Program-made: the position numbers and the translations under genes
DNA from: GWC2-56-14 sp043731355
GTDB taxonomy: Bacteria; Nitrospirota; UBA9217
Length of the DNA: 64,000 bases
Assembly: GCA_043731355.1 (NCBI GenBank)
Contig: JAYTJE010000028.1
Coordinates: 1 to 64,000, forward strand
Direction: 5' to 3'
The notes under the pieces: model-generated
What the model was told of the DNA's origin: nothing
Database searches by the model: none
What the model saw: only the letters and a program-made list of their open reading frames with translations
Shown here: positions 8,396-16,167 of the stretch, piece after piece
Layout: each line of letters starts with the position of its first letter
Numbering within the stretch: the stretch's first letter is position 1

Positions 8396-9271
8396 TTATT
8401 TCTTCTTCATATCCAGATAATACTCGTACGCTTCCTTGACGCTTACGTTGTCGTGCACGACCTTGCGCACGGCGCCGATCATGGCGACCGGGGACCCGGA
8501 CTGGAAGATGTTCCTGCCCATGTCCACGCCCGAAGCGCCCTGGTTTATGGCGTCGCGCGCCATCTGCAGGGCGTCCTTCTCGGGAAGCTTTTTGCCGCCC
8601 GCGATGACGATCGGCACCGGGCAGGCCGCGGCGACCTGTTCAAAGCCCGGCACGAAATAGGTTTTCACGATAGAGACGCCCAGCTCCGCCAGGATGCGCG
8701 TTGCCAGGCCGATATACCGGGCGTCGCGCACGAGTTCGGCGCCGACCGCGGTGACGCCGAGGACCGGCATGCCGTAGCGCATTCCCATGTCCACGAGCCG
8801 GGTCATGTTGTTGACCGTCTGGGTCTCATGAGCGCCGCCGATGAAGACCTGGACCGCCACGGCGCTTACGTTCATGCGCAGGGCGTCTTCCATGTCCACG
8901 GCAATGCGTTCGTCGGAGAGCTCTTTCAGGATGCTCGGGCCGCCGCTCGCGCGCATGACCACGGCGTTGGTATGCGAGGGATCAATGACGGAGCGCAGGA
9001 TTCCGCGCGTCAGCATCAACGCGTCCGCGGAGGGGATGAGCGGTTTGATCGTGATGTCGATCCGCTCGAGCCCGGTCGTGGGTCCCTGGAAATACCCGTG
9101 GTCAAAGGCCAGCATCACGGTTTTCCCGGACCTTGGATTAAAGATGCGGGCCAGCCGGTTCTTCATGCCCCAGTCATAGGAGTTCGAGCCTTTCAGAAAG
9201 AAGGCCTCGCTCTTCTGGGGGATGTCCGTGTAATAATTTTTTTCTTTTTTCGAGAAATCCTGCTCTGCCAT
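8396..9271 (-). CDS. lsrF: LsrF-like class I aldolase/thiolase
   Basis: The 291-residue protein is collinear with E. coli LsrF, the 3-hydroxy-5-phosphonooxypentane-2,4-dione thiolase that ends autoinducer-2 breakdown. Shared landmarks are LARIFNPRSGKTVMLAFDHG, FQGPTTGLERIDI, CPVPIVIAGGKKLPE and QGASGVDMGRNIFQS. The Schiff-base lysine is Lys203 (SIVKTYF), the same position as in E. coli. No lsrACDBK genes are near, so the role may differ; related DeoC/FbaB-type enzymes act in archaeal-style aromatic biosynthesis or as fructose-bisphosphate aldolases. Enzyme class is confident, exact substrate is not. Confidence 0.8.
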   Translation of the reverse strand: MAEQDFSKKEKNYYTDIPQKSEAFFLKGSNSYDWGMKNRLARIFNPRSGKTVMLAFDHGYFQGPTTGLERIDITIKPLIPSADALMLTRGILRSVIDPSHTNAVVMRASGGPSILKELSDERIAVDMEDALRMNVSAVAVQVFIGGAHETQTVNNMTRLVDMGMRYGMPVLGVTAVGAELVRDARYIGLATRILAELGVSIVKTYFVPGFEQVAAACPVPIVIAGGKKLPEKDALQMARDAINQGASGVDMGRNIFQSGSPVAMIGAVRKVVHDNVSVKEAYEYYLDMKKK

Positions 9272-9407
9272 GAGAACCTCCTTGCGGCCGGTGCGTGAAT
9301 AGGTTTATAATCTAATGGAAGCTTCATGATAAATCAAGGAGAAAATCCCGCGCTACCATGAGGCCGGACAGTCCCAGCGGGAACCGGTGAAAGGATAAGG
9401 ATCGGAC

Positions 9408-9881
9408 GTGTTATTTAAGAAGCGAAATGGAGCCGCTCCCGCGCCGGGGCAGTTAGCGGAGTGCGTCGCCTGTTTTAAAAAGGGGACAAACTGCACTCAG
9501 GCGGTCCTGTCCACCTATGGCCGGCAGCTCGGCCTGGAGAAGGAAACCGCGCTCAAACTTGCCGCCGGCTTCGGCTCAGGCATGGGCATGGGAGAGACCT
9601 GCGGGGCCGTGACCGGCGCGCTGATGGTTCTCGGGTTGAAGTATTCCAGGGTAAAGGGCCCAACTCTGCTGTCAAAAGACAGGACTGAGGAAAGGGCCCG
9701 TGAGTTCATGGAGCGGTTCAAGGCCCGGCATGGCGCTGTGCTTTGCAGGGAGCTGCTGGGCTGCAACGTGAGCACTGCGGAAGGGTTGAAAGCCGCAAAG
9801 CAGGAAAAGCATTTCAAACAACGCTGTCCCGAATTCGTAAAGGATGCGGCGGAGATACTGGAAGAGCTGTTGAAGGATTAG
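9408..9881 (+). CDS. C-GCAxxG-C-C family (redox-type) protein
   Basis: A 157-residue protein of the C_GCAxxG_C_C family. Visible are GTNCTQAVLSTYG, the glycine-rich FGSGMGMGETCGAVTGALMVLG, then CRELLGCN and CPEFVKDAAEIL. The conserved cysteines suggest a metal or redox centre, but the family function is unknown. It is common in anaerobes. The gene is divergent from the LsrF-like gene and convergent with the small membrane protein gene downstream. Confidence 0.8.
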   Translation: MLFKKRNGAAPAPGQLAECVACFKKGTNCTQAVLSTYGRQLGLEKETALKLAAGFGSGMGMGETCGAVTGALMVLGLKYSRVKGPTLLSKDRTEERAREFMERFKARHGAVLCRELLGCNVSTAEGLKAAKQEKHFKQRCPEFVKDAAEILEELLKD

Positions 9882-9911
9882 GGCGACCAGTCTTCAGCCT
9901 GAATACCTGTT

Positions 9912-10127
9912 TCATTTCGTTGTCAGCGACACAATCCCCTTCACGATCAAAAGCGCCCAGGGGGCGCCGTGCAGCACAAGATCGAACCAGTCGATGGGCC
10001 TCACGAGCTGGCCTTTTGACAGCATCTGGAGCTTCTCCCAGATATGGGGCGGCGCAAAGGGCGCAAGCCCCAGCGTCAGGCAGGCAAGGATGAGCAAGCC
10101 CCACGGCATTTTCGAAATAAATTCCAT
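9912..10127 (-). CDS. Small membrane protein (71 aa)
   Basis: Two hydrophobic helices (about residues 9-27 and 48-66) flank a short loop containing PHIWEKLQMLSKGQLVRPIDWFD. Small proteins of this type occur in anaerobes and are sometimes labelled as RND-related, but nothing in the sequence supports transport. Function unknown. The gene is convergent with the upstream plus-strand gene and has its own ATG close to divergent ydcF-like DNA. Confidence 0.6.
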   Translation of the reverse strand: MEFISKMPWGLLILACLTLGLAPFAPPHIWEKLQMLSKGQLVRPIDWFDLVLHGAPWALLIVKGIVSLTTK

Positions 10128-10206
10128 TTACGGGTACCTCCATTTCATAGAACACTATACCATAGTTTCAATCGTAAATTTTGAATGTTAAATCAAGGGG
10201 AATATC

Positions 10207-10965
10207 ATGGGTTTTATCATCACCAAGACGCTGCTGTTCCTGCTCCTGCCCCCGGCGAGCATCCTTGCGCTCATGCTTCTGGGGTTTCTGCTCATCTGGT
10301 CCCATCGCGTTCTCGGGCGCCTGCTGATCACGGTTGCATTCCTTTTGCTGTACGGCCTGAGCATCAGCCCTGTGTCCGACGCGCTGATCGCGCCGCTGGA
10401 GGCCGACTACCGGCCCCTCGAGGTGAAAGGAGTCAAGGCCGATCTGATTGTGGCGCTGGGTTGCGGGGCCGTGGACCTTTCCGCGCTGGGCCTGGAGCAG
10501 AGGACGACCAATGATTCGCTTGAGCGCACGGTTGCCGCGGTGAAGCTCTATCGTTCATTGCATATTCCGATCGTGATAACCGGCGGCGCCGGAGACCCTG
10601 CCAGGCCGCTCCTTTCCGATGCCGACCCGATGGCGCGCATGGCGCAGGACCTCGGTGTGCCGAAGCAATTCATCCTTGTCGACAATGCCTCGTTCAATAC
10701 GCTGGCCAGCGCCAGGAACATGAAAGCCGCTTATGGCGGGAAGCGCATGGTCTTAGTCACCTCAGCCTACCACCTGAAGCGGTCCACGGCCCTGTTTCGG
10801 AAGCAGGGTCTTGCAGTAATACCCCAGCCCTCCGGATTCCTGAGCGGGCAGCGGGGCCGCTCGTTTTATGCGTTCCTCCCGCGGCTGGAATTTCTGAACA
10901 CCTCCTCAACAGCCTTGTCCGAACGCCTCAGCCTGGCCTGGTACCGCCTGAGAAAAGAGCTGTAG
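10207..10965 (+). CDS. YdcF/ElyC-type DUF218 membrane protein
   Basis: A 252-residue protein with two N-terminal membrane helices (about 8-30 and 36-55) followed by a DUF218 domain: DLIVALGCGAVD, ERTVAAVKLYRS, IVITGGAGDP, a NTLASARNMKA segment and VLVTSAYHLKRSTALFRKQG. ElyC in E. coli affects lipid-carrier and peptidoglycan metabolism at the envelope; the biochemical activity is not settled. Length and layout match ElyC. Confidence 0.85.
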   Translation: MGFIITKTLLFLLLPPASILALMLLGFLLIWSHRVLGRLLITVAFLLLYGLSISPVSDALIAPLEADYRPLEVKGVKADLIVALGCGAVDLSALGLEQRTTNDSLERTVAAVKLYRSLHIPIVITGGAGDPARPLLSDADPMARMAQDLGVPKQFILVDNASFNTLASARNMKAAYGGKRMVLVTSAYHLKRSTALFRKQGLAVIPQPSGFLSGQRGRSFYAFLPRLEFLNTSSTALSERLSLAWYRLRKEL

Positions 10966-10981
10966 CCCTGGAAAAGCCCCC

Positions 10982-11009
10982 TTGACAAAAGACCGGAGCG
11001 CGGTATAAT
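10982..11009 (+). promoter_or_regulatory. Consensus sigma-70 promoter of the marR-doxX operon
   Basis: TTGACA (10982-10987), a 16-base spacer and TATAAT (11004-11009) match both consensus hexamers exactly. The MarR gene starts 35 bases later. Confidence 0.85.
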
Positions 11010-11011
11010 TA

Positions 11012-11038
11012 GTTTAACATTAAACAGTTAATTGGTGA
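11012..11038. promoter_or_regulatory. Probable MarR operator
   Basis: GTTTAA-CA-TTAAAC (11012-11025) is a perfect palindrome directly after the -10 box, followed by a second looser dyad. The location at the transcription start suits autorepression by the adjacent MarR-type protein. The site is visible, the binding is inferred. Confidence 0.6.
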
Positions 11039-11044
11039 ACTAAC

Positions 11045-11500
11045 ATGGGAACTCATTTTAAAGGTTCGCTGGTCGTTCGGCAGGCCTTGGATGCTTATAT
11101 CAAGCTCGTCCGGGCATCTGAATCCGTAACGTCGCGGGTTACTAAACATTTAGGCGATGACCGCCTGACCGTAAGCCAGTTCGGGGTGCTCGAAGCATTG
11201 TTCCATCTCGGTCCGCTGAGCCAGCGAGAACTGGCGCAAAAGATCTTTAAAAGCGGCGGTAATGTGACCATGGTGATCGACAACCTCGAAAAGCGGGGCT
11301 TGGTGAAGCGGGAACGGGTTGAAGCAGACCGGCGTTTATACCAGATTATGCTGACCCCGCCGGGAAGCAAACTGATTAAGAGCATCTTTCCCCGTCATGC
11401 CGGGATAATAGCTTCGCAAATGAATATTCTTAAGAAAGAGGAGCTGCGGGAGCTCGGGCAGTTGTGCCGAAAGCTGGGGCTGCAGCGGACAGAAGGTTGA
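11045..11500 (+). CDS. MarR family transcriptional regulator
   Basis: A 151-residue winged-helix protein. It has the MarR core: TVSQFGVLEALFHLGPLSQRELA, the recognition region KSGGNVTMVIDNLEKRGLVKRE and the wing ADRRLYQIMLTPPG. MarR proteins are dimeric repressors released by small ligands or oxidation. It precedes a DoxX gene by 24 bases in an evident two-gene operon with a palindromic site at its own promoter, so self-repression is likely. The inducer is unknown. Confidence 0.92.
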   Translation: MGTHFKGSLVVRQALDAYIKLVRASESVTSRVTKHLGDDRLTVSQFGVLEALFHLGPLSQRELAQKIFKSGGNVTMVIDNLEKRGLVKRERVEADRRLYQIMLTPPGSKLIKSIFPRHAGIIASQMNILKKEELRELGQLCRKLGLQRTEG

Positions 11501-11524
11501 ACCTGAGTGCAAAAGGAGGTCTCT

Positions 11525-11971
11525 ATGTTAAAGAAACTATTTCATACGGACGATGACACGGTAACCATGATTCTCAGGGTGTTGCTTGGCGTGGTGTTCT
11601 TCCCCCACGGGATGCAAAAGTTTCTGGGCTGGTTCGGCGGCTACGGTTTTGGAGGGACCATGGGGTTTTTCACGGGAACGCTCGGCATTCCGGCGGTCTT
11701 CGCTTTCCTTGCGATCATTGCGGAAGGGCTTGGGGCTCTCGGTCTGCTCACCGGTTTTTTGACCAGGCTCTCGGCTTTTGGCATTGCCGTGAACATGGCG
11801 GTTGCAGTATACCTGCTGCATTTTCAGAACGGGTTCTTTATGAACTGGTTCGGGAAACAGGCCGGAGAGGGGTATGAATATCATCTCCTCGTGATCGCCA
11901 TCGCTATTGCCTTGATGATCAAGGGCGGCGGGAAATGGTCCGTTGACAGGATTGTTGAAGACAAACTGTAA
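11525..11971 (+). CDS. DoxX family membrane protein
   Basis: A 148-residue protein with four hydrophobic helices and the DoxX signatures VLLGVVFFPHGMQKF, GFFTGTLGIP and FLAIIAEGLGALGLLTG. DoxX-type proteins are small quinone- or thiol-linked membrane proteins with a poorly defined role in redox stress. The start at 11525 is supported by AAGGAGGT seven bases upstream, and the six extra codons of the longer frame are dropped. It is co-transcribed with the MarR regulator. Confidence 0.88.
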   Translation: MLKKLFHTDDDTVTMILRVLLGVVFFPHGMQKFLGWFGGYGFGGTMGFFTGTLGIPAVFAFLAIIAEGLGALGLLTGFLTRLSAFGIAVNMAVAVYLLHFQNGFFMNWFGKQAGEGYEYHLLVIAIAIALMIKGGGKWSVDRIVEDKL

Positions 11972-12009
11972 TGAGCAGGCAGAGACACGCGGTCAGGTGG
12001 AGTACAGCT

Positions 12010-12035
12010 GGGGCGTCGGGAGACGTCCCTTTTTT
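12010..12035 (+). terminator. Rho-independent terminator after doxX
   Basis: GGGGCGTC (12010-12017) and GACGTCCC (12022-12029) form an 8-bp stem with a 4-base loop, followed by six T. Confidence 0.85.
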
Positions 12036-12047
12036 ATGAATTTTCTC

Positions 12048-12076
12048 TTGATTTATTTTATCCGATAGATTACAGT
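12048..12076 (+). promoter_or_regulatory. Promoter of the tRNA-Ala gene
   Basis: TTGATT (12048-12053), a 17-base spacer and TACAGT (12071-12076) precede the tRNA by 25 bases. Confidence 0.6.
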
Positions 12077-12101
12077 ATACCCCTCATTGGTCGTCCACGA
12101 T

Positions 12102-12177
<76 letters not shown>

Positions 12178-12323
12178 ATTTTTTAACAGAAACAGGTAAG
12201 GTTTGTTTTGCATCCCGTCATTACCCCGGTACCGTTCTGGATTACGCCAATCTTGCCCGCGTCCGCGCCACCCCGCTGAAAACGCTTCGAAATACATGTC
12301 CGCATCGTGAACGCCGCTTCACC

Positions 12324-12351
12324 TTGACAAGAATCCTTTTCCTATTATACT
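12324..12351 (+). promoter_or_regulatory. Promoter just before the glycine-rich secreted protein gene
   Basis: TTGACA (12324-12329), a 16-base spacer and TATACT (12346-12351). The predicted transcription start falls at about 12358, right on the first ATG, so either the message is leaderless or the true start codon lies further downstream. Confidence 0.6.
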
Positions 12352-12357
12352 CGGCAC

Positions 12358-13989
12358 ATGCGCATGATGGCCTCTCTCCGGACACCTTTACCGAATTCGA
12401 TTGCCCGCGGAATAGCAGGGAGCTTGAAATTATCCACGGTCCTTTTCTTTTTGCTGGTTCTCATAATCAGCGACGCGGCAGCGGATGAAGGATATGACAC
12501 CTGGCGCGGGACCCAGCGCATTTCCTACGAAACCGTGGCCTTGTCTTCGACTGAAAGGCTGGGGCTTGCGGGTTTTCACTATCTCCTCGACGTTTCTCCG
12601 CGGCTCTATGCGGGCCTCGGAATGTACGGTGCTGTGGCTGGAAAGCGCGGCGGTTTTTTTACAGGAGGGTTCGAGGCCGGTTTGAAACAGCCTCTTGTCG
12701 GTCCGCTCTCGGTTGACGCCGGACTCTTCCTCGGTGGCGGCGGAGGGGGAAGCGCCCCCCAGGGCGGAGGGCTGATGGTCCGGCCCCATCTCGGTCTCGT
12801 CTACGCTTTTGACGACGTTCGCCTTGGTTTCGAGTACTCGCTGGTTGACTTCCCGAACGGAGATATCCGGTCGCGTCATGCCGCCGTCTTTATAGACCTT
12901 CCTTTTGAGTCGCTGCGCGTTGCATCGGAACTGCCGGAAGAGCTTGCCGCTGTTCTGGATCGGGCATCGCGTGCCGCGAACCGCGAGGTCCGCTTTGAAC
13001 GCGAGCATCTCACGGCGCGTTATCAGGCCTATTCTCCCGCCGGCGCGGTGATGAATGTCGATGGGGCATCGAAAACAGGCGCCATCCGGACGTCCGGGTT
13101 CGAGTATAGCAGGGAACTCAGCGGAATGAACTACCTGCTTGTCGAAACCGCTGGCGCCTCAGGCGGCAGTGCCGACGGCTATGCCGAAGTTCTTTTCGGC
13201 GGCGGAATCCGCTTGCCTCTGTTTGCAAACGAGTTTCTTCTCGACGCGCGGTCCTCTGTCGGATCCGGGGGTGGCGGCAGGGTGGACACGGGAGGAGGAG
13301 GACTTGCCAAGGCATCGCTTGGCCTGAAGTTCACGGCAGGGGACGGTTTCTCAATTGATACCCGGACAGGTTATGTTGTCTCCGGAGGCGAATTCCGGGC
13401 GCGGACCTTTGAGTTCGGGTTAAGCTATGCAATTGACGCGGCGGTCTTCGGCAACCATGGCGTGACCGGCGGCCCCGTTGCGGACAGCCTCCGGAGCTAT
13501 TCCTGGCGCATCCGCTTTGCCGGTGCACAATACCCATCCCTGAACGCTTCAATGCGCAACGGACGTGAAGAGGGGGCTGTCTCGCTTCTCTGCGTGAAAC
13601 TCGATGCGTTTCCGGGCGCCAGCGCCCTTTATCTGACCGGCCAGGCGCAGAGCGCATTCGCCGGAGGGGCGGGCGGCTATTCAGTCGGTCTCATGGGCAT
13701 CGGGTATCTGTCCGAGCCTGTGGCCGGGACCAGCGTCCACGTGTTCGCCGAAGTCCTCGGCGGGGCAGCCGGGGGCGGCGGTATCGAGGTCCACGGGGGC
13801 GCCGTTGTCCAGCCCTCGGTCGGCGTACGCTATGATGTCAGCAGCACCACGGGCATCGAGGCCTCGGTCGGCAGGGTCAGGGCTCTCCACGGCGGGCTTG
13901 ACAGCACCGTCGCCGGCATCGGCGTCGTGTTCCGGTTCTCTATTGCCGGCAAAAGGATTGTTCATCCTGACCCGGACAGGCCGGAATAA
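12358..13989 (+). CDS. Secreted glycine-rich beta-barrel-like protein with three internal repeats
   Basis: A 543-residue protein with a signal peptide (hydrophobic LSTVLFFLLVLIISDAAA, cleavage near residue 41). The rest alternates short hydrophobic strands and glycine-rich loops, as in outer-membrane barrels. Three modules each contain a strand pair leading into a polyglycine turn: LFLGGGGGG (about 122-130), SVGSGGGG (about 300-307) and LGGAAGGGG (about 466-474), followed by LGL or VGV strands. I recognise no named family. The start is uncertain because the promoter lies directly upstream; ATG at 12364 or 12367 or a TTG near 12423 are alternatives. Confidence 0.75.
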   Translation: MRMMASLRTPLPNSIARGIAGSLKLSTVLFFLLVLIISDAAADEGYDTWRGTQRISYETVALSSTERLGLAGFHYLLDVSPRLYAGLGMYGAVAGKRGGFFTGGFEAGLKQPLVGPLSVDAGLFLGGGGGGSAPQGGGLMVRPHLGLVYAFDDVRLGFEYSLVDFPNGDIRSRHAAVFIDLPFESLRVASELPEELAAVLDRASRAANREVRFEREHLTARYQAYSPAGAVMNVDGASKTGAIRTSGFEYSRELSGMNYLLVETAGASGGSADGYAEVLFGGGIRLPLFANEFLLDARSSVGSGGGGRVDTGGGGLAKASLGLKFTAGDGFSIDTRTGYVVSGGEFRARTFEFGLSYAIDAAVFGNHGVTGGPVADSLRSYSWRIRFAGAQYPSLNASMRNGREEGAVSLLCVKLDAFPGASALYLTGQAQSAFAGGAGGYSVGLMGIGYLSEPVAGTSVHVFAEVLGGAAGGGGIEVHGGAVVQPSVGVRYDVSSTTGIEASVGRVRALHGGLDSTVAGIGVVFRFSIAGKRIVHPDPDRPE

Positions 13990-14042
13990 AATTTTCGACA
14001 GACGGGGTTGTCCGTTGTCAGAAATGGTCATTTCGAGCAGAC

Positions 14043-14075
14043 AAAAAAAGGCCTTGCATGGTTGCAAGGCCTTTT
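14043..14075 (-). terminator. Bidirectional rho-independent terminator
   Basis: AAGGCCTTGCA (14048-14058) and TGCAAGGCCTT (14063-14073) form an 11-bp perfect stem with a 4-base loop. On the minus strand seven T follow, making it strong for the purN-lipoprotein side. On the plus strand it is followed by TTGATT and can also stop the upstream gene. Confidence 0.9.
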
Positions 14076-14102
14076 GATTCATGAATGCACGGTGCGGCAA
14101 GG

Positions 14103-14234
14103 CTATGGATGCGGCAATCCCCTCGGGTGCGGGAGGTGACGTCCGGGGAGTCCGGGATGATGCGGAAAACATGCGGATGAGACAAACAGGACCGTTATCG
14201 CTATCAGTACTAATGCTTTCCATCGCTGTTTCAT
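14103..14234 (-). CDS. Small lipoprotein-like peptide (43 aa)
   Basis: A short frame not obvious at usual length cut-offs: ATG at 14234 with GGAAGGGGG just upstream. It encodes a basic start MKQRWK, a hydrophobic stretch ALVLIAITVLFVSSA, then Cys and a Pro/His/Gly-rich tail (CFPHHPGLPGRHLPHPRG). SSAC is an acceptable lipobox, so the product is probably a tiny lipoprotein. It lies 43 bases after purN and ends just before a strong terminator on its strand. Function unknown. Confidence 0.65.
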   Translation of the reverse strand: MKQRWKALVLIAITVLFVSSACFPHHPGLPGRHLPHPRGLPHP

Positions 14235-14276
14235 GTAAACCCCCTTCCTTGATTTCAGAGCACGACGCGCTGCCTC

Positions 14277-14927
14277 TTATGGATTTATCAAAAAATCGTT
14301 GGATTCGGTTACTGCGCCGATGACCGTGACCCTGCTCCCTTCGATCTTGAGTTTTCCCTCTGCATATAATTGAATTGCCCGCGAATAGATCTTATGCTCC
14401 TGCTGAAGAATGCGGTCTGACAGGCTGTCCTCGGTATCCTTGTCCAGGACCGGAACCACGGCCTGGATGATGATGGGGCCGGTGTCCATGCCTTCATCAA
14501 CGAAATGCACGGTGCAGCCGGAGAACCTGGCGCCGCCTGCGATGGCTGCTTTCTGCACGTGCAGGCCGGGGAAGGCCGGCAGCAGGGCGGGGTGGATGTT
14601 GAGGACACGGTTCGGGAATGCTCGAAGCAGGGTCGGCGTGATGATGCGCATGAAGCCCGCGAGACAGACCAGGTCCACGCTTTGTTTCTGAAGCTCCTGC
14701 ACGAGGAGGGCGTCGTACGCATCACGCTTTTCCTTATAGCCTTTGGCGCTTATGTGGATTGCCGGTATGTTGTGTTTGCGCGCTCGCTCGAGGGAGTAAG
14801 CGCCGGGCTGGTCGCTGATAACGACCGCGATCTCGGCTGCGAGCTGACCGAGTTCGATATTGTCGATGATGGCCTGGAGGTTCGATCCCCGGCCCGAGAC
14901 GAGGACCCCGATGCGGACCTTTTTCAT
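14277..14927 (-). CDS. purN: Phosphoribosylglycinamide formyltransferase
   Basis: PurN transfers a formyl group from 10-formyltetrahydrofolate to GAR in purine synthesis. The 216-residue protein has the substrate loop SGRGSNLQAI (10-19), LAGFMRIITPTLL, the catalytic Asn-His in NIHPALLPAFPG and the catalytic Asp in VDEGMDTGPII. It follows purM on the same strand across an 87-base gap filled by an intergenic repeat. Confidence 0.96.
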   Translation of the reverse strand: MKKVRIGVLVSGRGSNLQAIIDNIELGQLAAEIAVVISDQPGAYSLERARKHNIPAIHISAKGYKEKRDAYDALLVQELQKQSVDLVCLAGFMRIITPTLLRAFPNRVLNIHPALLPAFPGLHVQKAAIAGGARFSGCTVHFVDEGMDTGPIIIQAVVPVLDKDTEDSLSDRILQQEHKIYSRAIQLYAEGKLKIEGSRVTVIGAVTESNDFLINP

Positions 14928-14940
14928 AGGAATTCCTTAT

Positions 14941-15012
14941 AACAGGGTTCGGGGTCCAGGGCCAGGGTTCAGGTAAAAAAAGAGTGGACCCCGGCTGCCG
15001 GACCCTGGCTGC
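14941..15012. repeat. Self-complementary intergenic repeat, GGGTCC family
   Basis: The purM-purN gap holds GGGTTCGGGGTCCAGGG-like units followed by their inverse (TGGACCCCGGC, CCGGACCCTGG). It is the second copy of the family seen at 2030-2145 and can form a transcript hairpin inside the pur operon. Confidence 0.8.
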
Positions 15013-15014
15013 TA

Positions 15015-16040
15015 TCATTCTTTGTACTTCACGACCTGCTTCCCTTTTGCGATCTCACCGATCAGGTAGGCCCGCTCGCCGAGCTTCTTTGCGCGTTTCA
15101 TGATCGCATCGGCCTGTTTTGCCGGTACTGCCAGTATCATGCCGACGCCCATGTTGAAGTCCCGGTACATCTCATGATCGTCCACACCCGCTTTTTCCTG
15201 GATCAATGAAAATATTGGATGGATGTCCCAGGTCCCCTTGACGATCACTGCCTGGACGCCTTTCGGCAGCATGCGCGGCGTATTCTCGGTGATGCCTCCG
15301 CCGGTAATGTGCGCCATGCCGCGCAGATCGAATTCCCGCATCAGCGCAAGGATGGTTTTCGCGTAGATCCGCGTCGGAGCGAGCAGGACCTCTCCCAGCG
15401 GCCGGTCGAGCCCGGGAATCATCTTTTTGAGCGAGTAGCCGGTTTCTTCGAGCAGGACCTTGCGCGCCAGCGAGTAGCCGTTGCTGTGGAGGCCTGATGA
15501 TGCAAGTCCGATGAGCTGGTCACCGGGTCTGATCCGGGAGCCGTCGATGATCTTCTTCTTTTCCACCACGCCTACGGCAAAACCCGCCAGGTCGTACTCA
15601 TCGTTCCCGTAGAATGACGGCATTTCCGCGGTCTCTCCGCCGATCAAGGCGCAGCCGGACTGCCGGCAGCCTTCGGCGATCCCTTTAATGATGCTGGCGT
15701 GCTCCCTGGGCTTCAGCTTGCCTGTGGCAAAATAGTCGAGGAAGAAGAGCGGCTCCGCGCCCTGAACGATAATGTCGTTCACGCACATGGCCACGAGGTC
15801 GATGCCCACGGTGTCGTGTTTTTTTGTAAGAAAGGCGATCTTGAGCTTGGTGCCCACGCCGTCCGTGCCGGAAACGAGGACCGGTTGTTTGTATTTTTTG
15901 AGGGCAAAGAGTCCGCCGAAGCCGCCGATGTCGGTGAGCACTTCCGGACGGAACGTCGACTTGACGTAGGGTTTGATCTTTGAGACAAAGAGGTCTCCGG
16001 CATCGATGTCAACGCCGGCATCCTTATAGGTAATGGCCAT
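15015..16040 (-). CDS. purM: Phosphoribosylformylglycinamidine cyclo-ligase
   Basis: PurM closes the imidazole ring (FGAM + ATP to AIR). The 341-residue protein has the N-terminal TYKDAGVDIDAGD, the nucleotide-binding VSGTDGVGTKLKIA, MCVNDIIVQGAEPLFFLDY, GGETAEMPSFY and the C-terminal HITGGGITENTPRMLP and GVGMILAV. Full length. It probably starts a purM-purN-lipoprotein unit. Confidence 0.97.
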   Translation of the reverse strand: MAITYKDAGVDIDAGDLFVSKIKPYVKSTFRPEVLTDIGGFGGLFALKKYKQPVLVSGTDGVGTKLKIAFLTKKHDTVGIDLVAMCVNDIIVQGAEPLFFLDYFATGKLKPREHASIIKGIAEGCRQSGCALIGGETAEMPSFYGNDEYDLAGFAVGVVEKKKIIDGSRIRPGDQLIGLASSGLHSNGYSLARKVLLEETGYSLKKMIPGLDRPLGEVLLAPTRIYAKTILALMREFDLRGMAHITGGGITENTPRMLPKGVQAVIVKGTWDIHPIFSLIQEKAGVDDHEMYRDFNMGVGMILAVPAKQADAIMKRAKKLGERAYLIGEIAKGKQVVKYKE

Positions 16041-16167
16041 GGAGGTGTCCCTTCGTTAAAATTTTGTCGATAGTACCTGTTACCGGCGCCGCTGTCAACA
16101 AGTTTCAGACGCATTCGCTATCTGACTTTTTGCTCGCTGTCCCGAACGGTGGAATTGTGATGAACGC

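Noticed and set aside
14081..14323. 80-codon plus-strand frame
   Set aside because: No ribosome site; it overlaps the purN end and the better supported minus-strand small lipoprotein.
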